From assembly GCF_000196235.1 (NCBI RefSeq), contig NC_008541.1, positions 4,340,001 to 4,404,000 on the forward strand: a stretch of 64,000 nt of DNA, in the 5' to 3' direction. The notes beneath the pieces were generated by a model. The model did no database searches. It saw only the letters and a program-made list of their open reading frames with translations, and was not told the origin of the DNA. Numbering within the stretch: position 1 is the first letter of the stretch; each line of letters starts with the position of its first letter. Positions 1 through 8,357 of the stretch are shown in pieces. Position numbers and translations under genes: made by a program. Source of the DNA: Arthrobacter sp. FB24 (GTDB lineage: Bacteria > Actinomycetota > Actinomycetes > Actinomycetales > Micrococcaceae).

Positions 1-617
1 GAATAGGAGTTGGAGCTGACCAGGGCCAGGGCTTCGCCGGGCGCGAGTTCCAGCGGAGCCAGCCCGGCGTCCGCCAGGGCCTGGCCGCCGGGCAGCAGCT
101 GGCCGTCCACTGCCACCGCCTGGCCCTCCCCGATCGCGACGGCGGCCACTGCGGCGAGGTGGGTCAGGTCTGCGGAGCCTACGGACCCTTCGCGCGGGAT
201 GGCGGGGACCACCCCGCGGTTGAGCATTTCAACGTAGAAGCGGGCTGTTTCCGGCCGGACGCCGGAGCCGCCGCGGCTGAAGCCCACAAGCCTCGCCAGG
301 ATCACGGCCCGGACCTCATCGGCGCCGAGAAACACGCCCACCCCGCTGTTGTGGTACCTCACCACCTGCACCTGGTAGGCGAGGATCGACTTCTTCTCCA
401 CGGCGGTGTCCCGCCCGGATCCCAGCAGCGTATTGAGTCCGTAGACGCGGTGGCCGGAGTCGATGGCCTGCTGCACCACCTCACGCGAGAGCCCGATCAG
501 CTCCAGGGCGTCCACGCTCAGGACGAACTTAACGGCGGGATCAGCCGCGGCTTCGGCGACGTCCCTGGCGCGCAGGTGCGCCGTGCCGATCAGGAACTCT
601 CCGCTGCCGCCGCCCAT
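1..617 (-). CDS. HAL/PAL-family aromatic amino acid lyase-like protein lacking the MIO triad (partial, C-terminus off window)
   Basis: This is the N-terminal 205 residues of a protein of the histidine/phenylalanine ammonia-lyase fold; the gene runs off the left edge. Family landmarks are visible: the active-site Tyr loop VYGLNT (Tyr59), a His in RYHNSGVG (His89) where HutH has its SHSAG-like segment, and GGSGVRPE. In active lyases the next motif, GSVGASGDLAPL, cyclises its Ala-Ser-Gly into the MIO electrophile. Here it reads GSVGSADLTHL (residues 144-154), one residue shorter and without Ala-Ser-Gly, so MIO formation as known is unlikely. The ATG at 617 lies 4 bp after the stop of the upstream monooxygenase gene, so the two are probably co-transcribed and functionally linked. 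Substrate and reaction are unknown; it may be a non-lyase homologue. Confidence 0.8.
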   Translation of the reverse strand, partial: MGGGSGEFLIGTAHLRARDVAEAAADPAVKFVLSVDALELIGLSREVVQQAIDSGHRVYGLNTLLGSGRDTAVEKKSILAYQVQVVRYHNSGVGVFLGADEVRAVILARLVGFSRGGSGVRPETARFYVEMLNRGVVPAIPREGSVGSADLTHLAAVAAVAIGEGQAVAVDGQLLPGGQALADAGLAPLELAPGEALALVSSNSY

Positions 618-621
618 GGCA

Positions 622-1950
622 CTAGAAGTCCAGCAGGTTCCGGCGGAAGCCGCCGTCGCCATAGCTTGTCCGGAGCAGCCCGCGGCGTCGCAGCACCGGG
701 GCCAGCCGGTCCAGCACACCATGAACGGTGGCCGGATCAACGAAACCCGAGAACAGGAAGCCGTCCCCGCCCACCTGCACGCCGGTTTCTTCGAGGTAGT
801 CGGCAATTTCCTCGGCCGTGCCGATGATGCTGTCCCCGGCGCCGCCGCTGCGGGCCTGCAGGAGCTGGCGCAGCGTGGACCCGGGAGGACCCGCCTTGGC
901 GAAATGATCCAGGGTGCCCTGGTTGCTGTTCGTGGTGAGCTCGGGGAGCGGGGCGTCGAGGTCGAACTGCTGGAAGTCGATCACGGAGAGGTAGGAGATG
1001 GAGTTCAGCTGGCTGTCGATGTCGCGCTGCGTGAGCTGGCGGCGCTGCTCCCGGAGCTCGTCCGCTTCGGCCCGGGAGCCCACCACGGTGGGTTTGAGGA
1101 CAAACAGCACCTTGACGTCGTCGGGGTCCCGCCCCGCCGCGGCCGCCTCGGCCCGGATCGAATCACGGTAGGCCCTCATGCCGTCCGCGCCCCTGGCGAG
1201 GGCAATTGCGACGTCCGCGTTGCCGCCCGCGAAAGCCTTGCCCCGCGGGGACGCCCCGGCCTGCACCAGCACCGGTTCCTCAGGCAGCGGCGCGGTGTTG
1301 AGCGGGCCCCGGACCTTGAAGAATTGGCCGTCGTGGTTGATCGGATGGACCTTCGTATGGTCGGCAAAGATGCCGGCGTCCGGATCCTCGACAATGGCGT
1401 CCGGCTCCCAGCTGCGCCAGAGCTTGCGCACCACGTCCACGAATTCCTCCGCCTTCTCATAGCGGAGGTCATGCTCGATCTGCTGGTCCAGCCCGTAGTT
1501 CTGCGCAGCAAGATCGCTGCCGGAGGTCACCACGTTCCAGCCCAGCTGGCCGCTGGAGAAATGCTGCAGCGTGGCCAGGAGCCGGGCAGCGGTGAACGGC
1601 GGGTAGAAGGACGCACTCACCGTGGGAACAATGCCCAGGTGTTCCGTGGCGGAGAGCAGGTAGGGCACCAGTGCCAGCGGATCGTGCTTCGGCGCAAAGG
1701 ACGCCTGCGCCAGCGACACCTTGGCGCTTCCGCCGTACGTGTCCGGTACGGTGAGCGAGTCCTCGATGATGAAAAGGTCCAGCCCTGCCCGCTCGAATTC
1801 CCGCACGGCGTGCTGGTACAGGGCGGGTTTTTTCCAGTCGTACCCGATGCCATACCCGGGCGTACCCCACCCCTGGACGCCGAACCCGTGACCCACAAAC
1901 CAACCGAAGTGCAGCATGGGACTGCCTGTATTCCGATTCGATTCATTCAC
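622..1950 (-). CDS. NtaA/SnaA/DszA-family LLM flavin-dependent monooxygenase
   Basis: A 442-residue luciferase-like FMNH2-dependent monooxygenase of the nitrilotriacetate/pristinamycin/dibenzothiophene-sulfone type. The length fits that subfamily (about 440-460). Visible family features are the N-terminal FGWFVGHG strand, the FIIEDSLTVPDTYGG segment, the QLGWNVVTSGSD motif shared with NtaA-type enzymes, and PVLVQAGASPRGKAFA. Such enzymes oxygenate C-N or C-S bonds of small organics using reduced flavin from a separate reductase; no reductase gene is in the window. It is transcribed towards the lyase-like gene with a 4-bp gap. The start is uncertain: GTG at 1950 gives the full frame, but ATG at 1917 (MLHFGWF) begins exactly at the conserved fold and may be the true start. 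Confidence 0.88.
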   Translation of the reverse strand: MNESNRNTGSPMLHFGWFVGHGFGVQGWGTPGYGIGYDWKKPALYQHAVREFERAGLDLFIIEDSLTVPDTYGGSAKVSLAQASFAPKHDPLALVPYLLSATEHLGIVPTVSASFYPPFTAARLLATLQHFSSGQLGWNVVTSGSDLAAQNYGLDQQIEHDLRYEKAEEFVDVVRKLWRSWEPDAIVEDPDAGIFADHTKVHPINHDGQFFKVRGPLNTAPLPEEPVLVQAGASPRGKAFAGGNADVAIALARGADGMRAYRDSIRAEAAAAGRDPDDVKVLFVLKPTVVGSRAEADELREQRRQLTQRDIDSQLNSISYLSVIDFQQFDLDAPLPELTTNSNQGTLDHFAKAGPPGSTLRQLLQARSGGAGDSIIGTAEEIADYLEETGVQVGGDGFLFSGFVDPATVHGVLDRLAPVLRRRGLLRTSYGDGGFRRNLLDF

Positions 1951-2092
1951 GGCTGCCTGATTTCATCCGGCGTTACAGCGGTTCATCTCCCGTCATTATC
2001 CCCCCGGCAGGGTCTTTTGTAACTGCAGCCGGGGGTACCGCCGGGGCGGATGCGGGGCCGCGGTGCGGGCGTTCCCGTTACGGAAGATGACG

Positions 2093-2118
2093 ACGACGGC
2101 GGTGCGGGCCGCCGTCGT
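2093..2118. other. Perfect 10-bp stem-loop upstream of the SAM riboswitch
   Basis: Bases 2093-2102 (acgacggcgg) and 2109-2118 (ccgccgtcgt) are exact reverse complements around a 6-base loop, and a T5 run follows at 2129-2133. It lies in the 313-bp gap between the divergent monooxygenase and DUF1737 genes. It could be a terminator or processing hairpin, or a leader structure if transcription starts upstream. The rest of the gap before 2093 is GC-rich, with a second inverted repeat of CCCCCGGC type near 2000-2040 and nothing else I can name. Confidence 0.4.
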
Positions 2119-2136
2119 AAGTGTTACGTTTTTGGG

Positions 2137-2217
2137 GAGTAATGAGAACCGGCGCCAAGCCCTGACTGGCCGGTCGGCAACCCTCCTTCCACGGCGGGGT
2201 GCCTCAGGTGAATACTC
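2137..2217 (+). ncRNA. SAM riboswitch (SAM-IV-like class)
   Basis: The block from GCGCCAAGCC through CGGCAACCCTCC to GGCGGGGTGCC matches the conserved core of the actinobacterial SAM-IV aptamer. A closing P1 helix can be drawn between gagta at 2137-2141 and tactc at 2213-2217. It sits 46 bases before the GTG of the DUF1737 gene, in the same orientation as the rhodanese and metZ genes. SAM binding should lower expression of this sulfhydrylation operon when methionine/SAM is plentiful. Class assignment (SAM-IV versus the SAM-I/IV variant) is by recall of the consensus. Confidence 0.85.
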
Positions 2218-2263
2218 GGCATATCGATATTCGAATTGCAAGCGTGAGAGAAGGAGATCCGTC

Positions 2264-2602
2264 GTGTCCGACGCACCCGCACAGCTGGCCCCGGCAGCCG
2301 AACCAGACGCCGCCGGCCAGGAACAACCGGCCCTGGCACTGCCGCAGGAAAGGCTGGCCTACCGGCTCATCACCGGCCCCGACGACCGCTCGTTCTGCGA
2401 GCGCATCTCCGCAGCACTGGCCGACGGCTATGTCCTGCACGGAGGCCCGGCGGCAACCTTCAACGGCACCAGCGTGATCGTTGCCCAGGCCGTGATCCTG
2501 CCCGAGGCAGTCGCCAGCTCCGACGCGGCGGTGGCAACCGCAGTGGACGAACTTGAGTTCGACGCCGACTTCCCGGGCGAAGGCTTCGAGGGCCACGCAT
2601 GA
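2264..2602 (+). CDS. DUF1737 domain protein
   Basis: A 112-residue protein whose residues about 30-75 (YRLITGPDDRSF, then ADGYVLHGGPA and VIVAQAVI) match the small DUF1737 domain, whose function is unknown. The N-terminal 25 residues are Ala/Pro-rich and the C-terminus is acidic. The GTG at 2264 is chosen because a strong Shine-Dalgarno (gagaaggag, 2247-2255) lies just upstream and the riboswitch ends before it; a longer reading would run through the aptamer. It is the first gene of the SAM-regulated operon, and its stop overlaps the next start by 4 bp (ATGA), so translation is probably coupled to the rhodanese. A role in sulfur metabolism is inferred from position only. Confidence 0.85.
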   Translation: MSDAPAQLAPAAEPDAAGQEQPALALPQERLAYRLITGPDDRSFCERISAALADGYVLHGGPAATFNGTSVIVAQAVILPEAVASSDAAVATAVDELEFDADFPGEGFEGHA

Positions 2603-3009
2603 GCTACGCCGGAGACCTGAGCCCGCAGGACGCCTGGGCCAAACTGGAGCAGGGCGCCGTCCTGGTGGATGTCCGCACTGAGGGCGAGTGGGCGCACATC
2701 GGCATCCCGGACACCAAAGCCACGGATAACGATCCCCTCTTTATCCAGTGGACCTTCCCCGGCGGCATCCCCAACCCGGATTTTGTCGACCAGCTGAAGC
2801 AGCAGGCCCCCGAGGACTCCGGCGTCGAACTGGTGTTCCTCTGCCGTTCCGGTGTCCGGTCCGTTGCCGCGGCCATTGCCGCCACCCGGGCCGGGTTCAC
2901 CGCCTACAACGTCCTCGAAGGCTTCGAAGGCGAACCGGACCGTTACGGCGAACGCACCGTCAACGGCTGGAAGAACCGCGGCCTGCCCACCAATCTCGGA
3001 AAGAACTAA
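2599..3009 (+). CDS. Rhodanese-like sulfurtransferase
   Basis: A 136-residue single-domain rhodanese. The CH2A-like entry VLVDVRTEGEWAHIG and the active-site loop CRSGVRS, with the persulfide-forming Cys82, are intact. Such proteins carry sulfane sulfur as an enzyme persulfide or handle thiosulfate. It overlaps the DUF1737 stop by 4 bp, and metZ begins at the base after its stop, so the three genes form a tight operon. A plausible job is delivering sulfide or sulfane sulfur to the sulfhydrylase; this is an inference from context. Confidence 0.92.
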   Translation: MSYAGDLSPQDAWAKLEQGAVLVDVRTEGEWAHIGIPDTKATDNDPLFIQWTFPGGIPNPDFVDQLKQQAPEDSGVELVFLCRSGVRSVAAAIAATRAGFTAYNVLEGFEGEPDRYGERTVNGWKNRGLPTNLGKN

Positions 3010-4218
3010 GTGACCTTCAATCCCGACGCCGCTGGCTGGAGCCCTGACACCCAGGCTGTCCGCGGCGGACTTGACCGCACCAATTTCCAGGAGACCGCCG
3101 AGCCGATCTTCCTCAACTCGGGGTTCGTCTACGAATCCGCGGCAGCTGCCGAGCGGGCATTCACCGGCGAGGACGAACGGTTTGTGTACTCCCGGTACGG
3201 CAACCCCTCCGTGGCCACCTTCCAGGAACGCCTCCGGCTGCTCGAGGGCACCGAAGCGTGCTTTGCGACGGCGTCCGGCATGTCCGCCGTCTTTACGGCA
3301 CTGGGTGCCCTGCTGGCTGCCGGTGACCGGGTGGTTGCCGCCCGGTCGCTGTTCGGCTCCTGCTTTGTCATTTTGAACGAGATCCTGCCCCGGTGGGGCG
3401 TCGAAACGGTGTTCGTGGACGGCCCGGACCTGGAACAGTGGCGGACCGCTTTGGCGGAACCGACGACGGCGGTCTTCTTCGAGTCGCCGTCGAACCCGAT
3501 GCAGGAGATCGTGGACATCGCCGCGGTCAGCGAACTGGCCCACGCTGCCGGGGCGACCGTCGTCGTCGACAATGTCTTTGCCACCCCCCTGCTGCAGCGC
3601 TGCGGGGAGCTCGGCGCGGATGTGGTGGTGTACTCCGGCACCAAGCACATTGACGGCCAGGGGCGGGTCCTTGGCGGCGCCATCCTGGGCACCAAGGAGT
3701 TCATCGAAGGCCCGGTCAAGCAGCTGATGCGCCACACCGGGCCGGCGCTTTCAGCCTTCAACGCCTGGGTGCTGACGAAGGGCCTGGAAACCATGGCGCT
3801 GCGCGTCAACCATTCCTCGGCCTCCGCGCTTCGCCTGGCCGAGTGGCTGGAAGGCCAGCCGGCGGTCAGCTGGGTCAAGTACCCGCTGCTGAAGTCCCAC
3901 CCGCAGTTTGAGCTGGCGGCCAGGCAGATGAAGGCCGGCGGTACCGTGCTCACGCTGGAGCTTCTGCCGTCGGCGGGCCGCACGGCGAAGGAAGCAGCCT
4001 TTGCCCTGCTGGACGCGCTGCGGATCATCGACATCTCCAACAACCTCGGCGATGCCAAGACGCTCATCACCCACCCGGCCACCACCACGCACCGTGCCAT
4101 GGGGCCGGATGGCCGGGCCGCCATCGGGTTGAGCGACGGCGTGGTCCGCCTGTCGGTAGGACTCGAGGATGTTGACGACCTCATCCGCGACCTGGAGCAG
4201 GCGCTCAAACAGATCTGA
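3010..4218 (+). CDS. metZ: O-succinylhomoserine sulfhydrylase (Cys/Met metabolism PLP enzyme)
   Basis: A 402-residue PLP enzyme of the Cys/Met metabolism family, expected to form homocysteine from O-succinyl- (or O-acetyl-) homoserine and sulfide. The Schiff-base lysine is Lys212 in YSGTKHIDGQG. SRYGNP (residues 61-66), ASGMSAVF (88-95) and ESPSNP (158-163) are the usual cofactor and phosphate-binding signatures, and the length is typical. The GTG start directly follows the rhodanese stop. Control by the SAM-IV-like riboswitch supports methionine biosynthesis rather than degradation. Acyl preference cannot be read with certainty; the operon pattern with DUF1737 and rhodanese is the one usually annotated metZ. 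Confidence 0.93.
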   Translation: MTFNPDAAGWSPDTQAVRGGLDRTNFQETAEPIFLNSGFVYESAAAAERAFTGEDERFVYSRYGNPSVATFQERLRLLEGTEACFATASGMSAVFTALGALLAAGDRVVAARSLFGSCFVILNEILPRWGVETVFVDGPDLEQWRTALAEPTTAVFFESPSNPMQEIVDIAAVSELAHAAGATVVVDNVFATPLLQRCGELGADVVVYSGTKHIDGQGRVLGGAILGTKEFIEGPVKQLMRHTGPALSAFNAWVLTKGLETMALRVNHSSASALRLAEWLEGQPAVSWVKYPLLKSHPQFELAARQMKAGGTVLTLELLPSAGRTAKEAAFALLDALRIIDISNNLGDAKTLITHPATTTHRAMGPDGRAAIGLSDGVVRLSVGLEDVDDLIRDLEQALKQI

Positions 4219-4269
4219 CCATCCCGCCCCTGATCAGCGCCAAGCTACGAAGACCTGCCGCGCCGAAAG

Positions 4270-4593
4270 TCAGGTGTCCAGCTCCCAGTGCAGGCGGATC
4301 GCTTCAGCTATCGGGGCGGCCGCAACGTCCACAGTGAAGGCGACTGGCGCGGTGCCGGTCTCTTCGATGACGGTGTCATGGTAGACGCGGCCGCATGCCG
4401 GGCACAGCGTGTAGAGGTCCTCATCCCCGGGCCACTCGGCCAGTCCGGCCGGGACAGGAGTGCCCTCGCCAAGGTGGACGGGCATGCCTTCGGAGTTGGC
4501 CTGGATCAGCCCTTCGTCGCTGACGGTGTTTCCGCAGACGCAGGTGATGGTGGTGACATCGTGGCCGGCGACTGTTGCGTATTCGGTTTCCAT
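4270..4593 (-). CDS. Small zinc-ribbon-like hypothetical protein
   Basis: A 107-residue protein, not recognised as a named family. It has two cysteine pairs, CVCGNT near residue 19 and CPACGR near residue 65, spaced as in a two-knuckle zinc ribbon, although the first pair is C-x-C rather than C-x2-C. The rest is acidic with no signal or membrane segment. The ATG at 4593 begins METEYATVAG. It ends 51 bp from the convergent metZ and lies 28 bp downstream of the GCS2 ligase gene, so it may be the last gene of that transcript. No function can be assigned. Confidence 0.75.
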   Translation of the reverse strand: METEYATVAGHDVTTITCVCGNTVSDEGLIQANSEGMPVHLGEGTPVPAGLAEWPGDEDLYTLCPACGRVYHDTVIEETGTAPVAFTVDVAAAPIAEAIRLHWELDT

Positions 4594-4621
4594 AGCGCGC
4601 TCCGGGGTAGTAGGAACCTGT

Positions 4622-5848
4622 TCAGGACTGGCGAACGCGCAGCAGCACCGGCGCCTTCTCGCGCGCGGTGACGGCTTCGGTCCGGCGCATGCTCACGTCC
4701 ACCGCGTGGGCAACCACGGCGGCCAGCCCGGCGGCGGCCTCCGGGTTCCCGGCAAGGCATTCCTGCATGGCAAGCCGCTGCTGTTCCGAACCGGTCCCCC
4801 GGTCCAGGATCCTCCGCACGCCTTCCCAGGCCAGTTCCAGCTCGTCCTGTTCCGCCAGGACGGGCGCGACGTAGTCCACCAGCGCCTCCACGACTTCCTC
4901 GGCGGGAGCGGGGCGGAACGTGCCGAAATCCAGAAGGTCTCCCCGGAGTCCGCAGTTGCTTGCCTGCCACGCGGCCATCCGCAGGAGCACCGTCGGCACG
5001 GGCGCGGGGTCTACACCGGCCCGCCATTCCCTGCTGGCCGATTCCACCAGCGCCCGCACCAGCACGGCGATCAGGGCGGCGTCCTCGGCCTGCAGGCAAA
5101 CGTCCGCCACCCGGACTTCCACGGTGGGGTGGTTCCGGGAGAGCCTCGCATCAAAATAGATCATGCCCTCGTCCAGCAGCACGCCGCTGTCCAGCAGCCG
5201 GGTGACCACGCGGCGGTACATGGAGTGCGTCCCGAAGATCTGGGACGGGCCCGACGTCGGCCAGCGGTTCCAGGCCTGCGTGCGGTAACTCTCGAAGCCG
5301 GTCTCCACGCCGTTCCAGTACGGCGAATTTGCGCTGAGCGCCGTGAGCACCGCCAGCTTGTCCCTGAGCCGGTCGATGACAGCCACGCCTTCTTCCGGGG
5401 ATTCGACGAAGGTGTGGACATGGAAACCGCAGGTCAGCTGCTCATGGACGGTGAGGCCAAAGCGTTCCTGCATGGTGGCATAGCGGGGGTTCGGTGTGGT
5501 GTGCGTCGTGGAGGCAATCGGCGATGTTGCCAGCGCGGCCACCCGCGCATTGTGTTTCTCCGCGGCGGTATCTGCCAGGGCCCGGCCCTGGCGGATCTGG
5601 AGGAGCAGCTCCTCATAGTTCAGACACGGACGGGTCTGCGTCTCGATCTGTTCAAGTTTCAGTTCGGCAGTGAGCCCGGTGTCGCCGTCGTCACGGGTTG
5701 GATCGTGGGGGTCCAGGATCCGGGGTTTGTCCGGAGCATCGTCCGCAGCAAGCTTCCGCCCTGTCAGCAGGGCGTCCGCCAGTGCCAGCGGCTCCCCGGT
5801 CACGGGGTCCACAATCAGCAGCTCTTCCTCAACCCCGAAAGTTCGCAT
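4622..5848 (-). CDS. GCS2-family carboxylate-amine ligase (YbdK-like glutamate-cysteine ligase 2)
   Basis: A 408-residue member of glutamate-cysteine ligase family 2. The start [15 protein letters not shown] carries the characteristic GVEEE metal/ATP-site motif, and the [14 protein letters not shown] stretch supplies the conserved histidines of this fold. Family members join glutamate to cysteine or another amine with ATP and weak gamma-glutamyl ligase activity. Low-GC Actinobacteria without gshA, such as Arthrobacter, rely mainly on mycothiol, so the physiological amine is uncertain. It stands alone, 73 bp from the HTH-MurA gene in the same direction. Confidence 0.88.
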
Positions 5849-5884
5849 GCATACATTGTGCCCCCGTGACCGCCCTGTACGACA

Positions 5885-5914
5885 GGCGCCGCAACGGCGC
5901 CTTCTTTCGGCGCC
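5885..5914 (-). terminator. Possible terminator: three GGCGCC repeats
   Basis: The short gap between the HTH-MurA stop and the ligase start holds three self-complementary GGCGCC blocks (5885-5890, 5896-5901, 5909-5914) separated by 5 and 8 bases. Any two can pair into a GC-rich hairpin. There is no long T tract, so termination is only a guess. Confidence 0.35.
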
Positions 5915-5921
5915 GGACGGG

Positions 5922-7445
5922 TCAGTCCTGGAAGTATTCGATCTTCGCGCCGATGGTGTTGAGCCGCTCGGCCAGGTCCTCGTACCCGCGCTCGATCACG
6001 TAGATGTTGCGCAGCTCCGAAACCCCGCGGGCGGCCAGCATGGCCAGCAGGATGCATGCGGCCGGGCGGAGGGCGGGCGGGCAGCCCACCTCGGCGGCAC
6101 GCCACCTGGTGGGTCCGTTGACGTAGATCCGGTGCGGATCCAGCAGCTGGACGCGGGCCCCGAGCTTGTTCAGCTCGGTGAGGTAGATGGCACGGTTCTC
6201 GTAGACCCAGTCGTGGATCATGGTCTGGCCTTCGGCGTTGGCGGCAATGACGGCGAAGAACGGCAGGTTGTCGATGTTCAGGCCGGGGAACGGCATGGGG
6301 TGGATCTTGTCCGTCGGGGCATGCAATGCGGAGGGTTTGGTGGTGACATCCACCAGCCGGGTGCGGCCGTTACGGGCAAAGTACTCGCCGGAGATCTCCA
6401 GTTCCTGGCCCATCTGCTCCAGGGTGGCGAGTTCTATTTCCATGAACTCAATGGGGACCCGGCGAATGGTGACCTCGGAATTGGTCACGATGCCGGCGGT
6501 GATGAGGCTCATCGCTTCGATCGGGTCCTCGGACGGGAAGTATTCAATGTCGACGTCGATGGACGGCAGCCCGGTGATCTTCAGGGTGGTGGTCCCCACG
6601 CCGTCGATCTTCACGCCGAGGCCCTGCAGGTAGAAGCAGAGATCCTGGACCATGTAATTCGGGCTGGCGTTGCGGATCACGGTGGTGCCGCGGCGGTGGG
6701 CGGCCGCCATGATGGCATTCTCGGTGACCGTGTCACCGCGTTCGCTCAGCACAAAGGTGCGGTTGTCGCCGTCGGCCGGCGGTGCCTGCACCGAATAGAA
6801 GCCGGAGGTGGCTTCCACGGACAGGCCGAACTGGCGCAGGGCCTGCATGTGCGGCTCCACGGTGCGGGTGCCGAGGTCGCAGCCGCCCGCGTACGGGAGA
6901 CGGTACTCCGCGGACTCGTCCAGGAGCGGCCCCAGCAGCATGATCACGCTGCGGGTGCGGCGGGCAGCCTCCACGTCCATGGAATCCAGGTCCAGCACGG
7001 CGGGGCGGCGGATCTGCAGATCGTTGGCATTGAGCCAGGTGCATTCGACGCCGATGCTGGTGAGCACCTCCACGATCCGGTTCACTTCCTCGATCCGGGC
7101 CAGCCGGCGCAGCGTGGTGGTGCCGCGGTTGATGAGGCTGGCACAGAGAAGGGCAACTCCTGCGTTCTTGCTGCTGTTGACGTCCACCGAACCGGACAGA
7201 GTGCGGCCGCCCTCCACCCGGAGGTGTGTCATCTGCGGCCGGCCCACTTTGACGATGCTGCGGCCCACAATGGCCTCGAGCCGCTGGATCATTTTGAGAC
7301 TGAGGTTCTGCTTGCCCTGTTCCATCCGGGCGATGGCGCTCTGGCTGGTGCCTAGCTCGGCGGCCAGCTGTCCCTGGGTCCAGCCCTTCTCCCCGCGGGC
7401 ATCGCGGAGCAGCAGGCCTACATGTTCAGCAGTCTCTTGAGTCAT
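5922..7445 (-). CDS. UDP-GlcNAc 1-carboxyvinyltransferase-like enzyme with N-terminal XRE helix-turn-helix
   Basis: A 507-residue two-domain protein. Residues about 8-62 form an XRE/Cro-type helix-turn-helix ([21 protein letters not shown] is the core). Residues about 72-507 are an EPSP-synthase-fold MurA. Key MurA positions are kept: Lys93-Asn94 in [10 protein letters not shown], the PEP-reactive Cys189 in [14 protein letters not shown], the ENR motif, and the RGYE arginine near the C-terminus. MurA commits UDP-GlcNAc to peptidoglycan synthesis. The usual length is about 420, so the DNA-binding domain is an addition. The position of E. coli MurA Asp369 appears to be Ala here (PALRPAA). A TATTTT box ends 6 bases before the ATG, suggesting a leaderless mRNA. 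It may be a second MurA, a metabolite-sensing regulator, or both. Confidence 0.9.
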
Positions 7446-7553
7446 ACAAGAAAAATATCACGCATGAGCTATTCGGGAACGCGAAACGCGGAAAAGTGCA
7501 CTTGAACTCACACAATATCCATGTCGTGCGATATGCAGGGTGTCAGCCGGCCG

Positions 7554-8357
7554 CTATTGCTGCTCCAGAAACACCATATTCCAGGTCCCTGCCCCGACTG
7601 CCGCGGACACGGCCACCGCCGCAATCAGCACGCCGCCGAGAACCACCCAGACGTCCAGCGGGCTGTACGTGGACTCACGCGCCCAGGTCCGCTGCGCGCC
7701 GCCGAACCCCCGCGCCTCCATAGTGACGGCAAGCCGCGACGCCCGGCGCACGGCCTGGACCAGGAGTCCGAAGCTCTGCCCCAGCGTCGCCCGGAGGCGC
7801 TGTGCCGGGCTGCCGTGCGAGCCCACACCGCGGGCGCGACGGGCCATGCCGATCGTCTGCCATTCCTCGGCCATCAGCCCCACGAGCCGCATGGCGGCCA
7901 GCGTACCCAGCACGAAACGGTGCGGCAGCTTCGCCTTCTGGGCGAGGGCGTCTGCCAGGTCGGTCGGGTCCGTGCAGCTCATCAACAGCACCGCGGGGAG
8001 GGCGATTGCCACCCCCCGCAGCAGGAATCCCAGCCCCAGCTCCAGCGAGCCTTCACTGATGGACCAGATCCCGACGTCGAGCAGTATCCTTCCGGCGTCC
8101 GGCGCCAGGATCGAAGTGCTCCAGCCGCCCAGTGCAGCCGCCACGATCAGTGGCCAGCCACGCTGCCAAAGCAGCGCGACGGTCAGTCCGGCCAGCGGAA
8201 AGAGCAGCAGCTCGAAGGCCAGCGCAACGGAGGCGGACACCCAGTCGATGGACAGCGCCAGCACTACGGTCATCAGCATCACGACGGCGAACTTGGCCAG
8301 CGGATTGGCCCGGGTGAGCAGGGCGTGGTTCGCCTGCAGGGTCAGCGCTTCCCTCAC
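7554..8357 (-). CDS. ecfT: ECF transporter transmembrane component EcfT
   Basis: A 267-residue polytopic membrane protein of the CbiQ/EcfT family. It has several hydrophobic segments (for example residues about 22-45 and 58-80) followed by the EcfT coupling helices with Ala-Arg-Gly signatures: RRARGVG near residue 158 and MEARGFGG near residue 207. These insert into the ATPases and drive toppling of the S component. The GTG start overlaps the ecfA stop by 4 bp (GTGA). It is the last gene of the TPP-regulated cluster. The downstream 108 bp to the HTH-MurA promoter contain no gene. Confidence 0.92.
   Translation of the reverse strand: MREALTLQANHALLTRANPLAKFAVVMLMTVVLALSIDWVSASVALAFELLLFPLAGLTVALLWQRGWPLIVAAALGGWSTSILAPDAGRILLDVGIWSISEGSLELGLGFLLRGVAIALPAVLLMSCTDPTDLADALAQKAKLPHRFVLGTLAAMRLVGLMAEEWQTIGMARRARGVGSHGSPAQRLRATLGQSFGLLVQAVRRASRLAVTMEARGFGGAQRTWARESTYSPLDVWVVLGGVLIAAVAVSAAVGAGTWNMVFLEQQ

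Noticed and set aside
463..2022. A 519-aa plus-strand frame opposite the first monooxygenase
   Set aside because: High-GC antisense frame without domain similarity; the minus-strand frame has clear LLM motifs.
2063..2263. N-terminal extension of the DUF1737 gene
   Set aside because: It would translate the SAM aptamer; the GTG at 2264 has a strong ribosome site.
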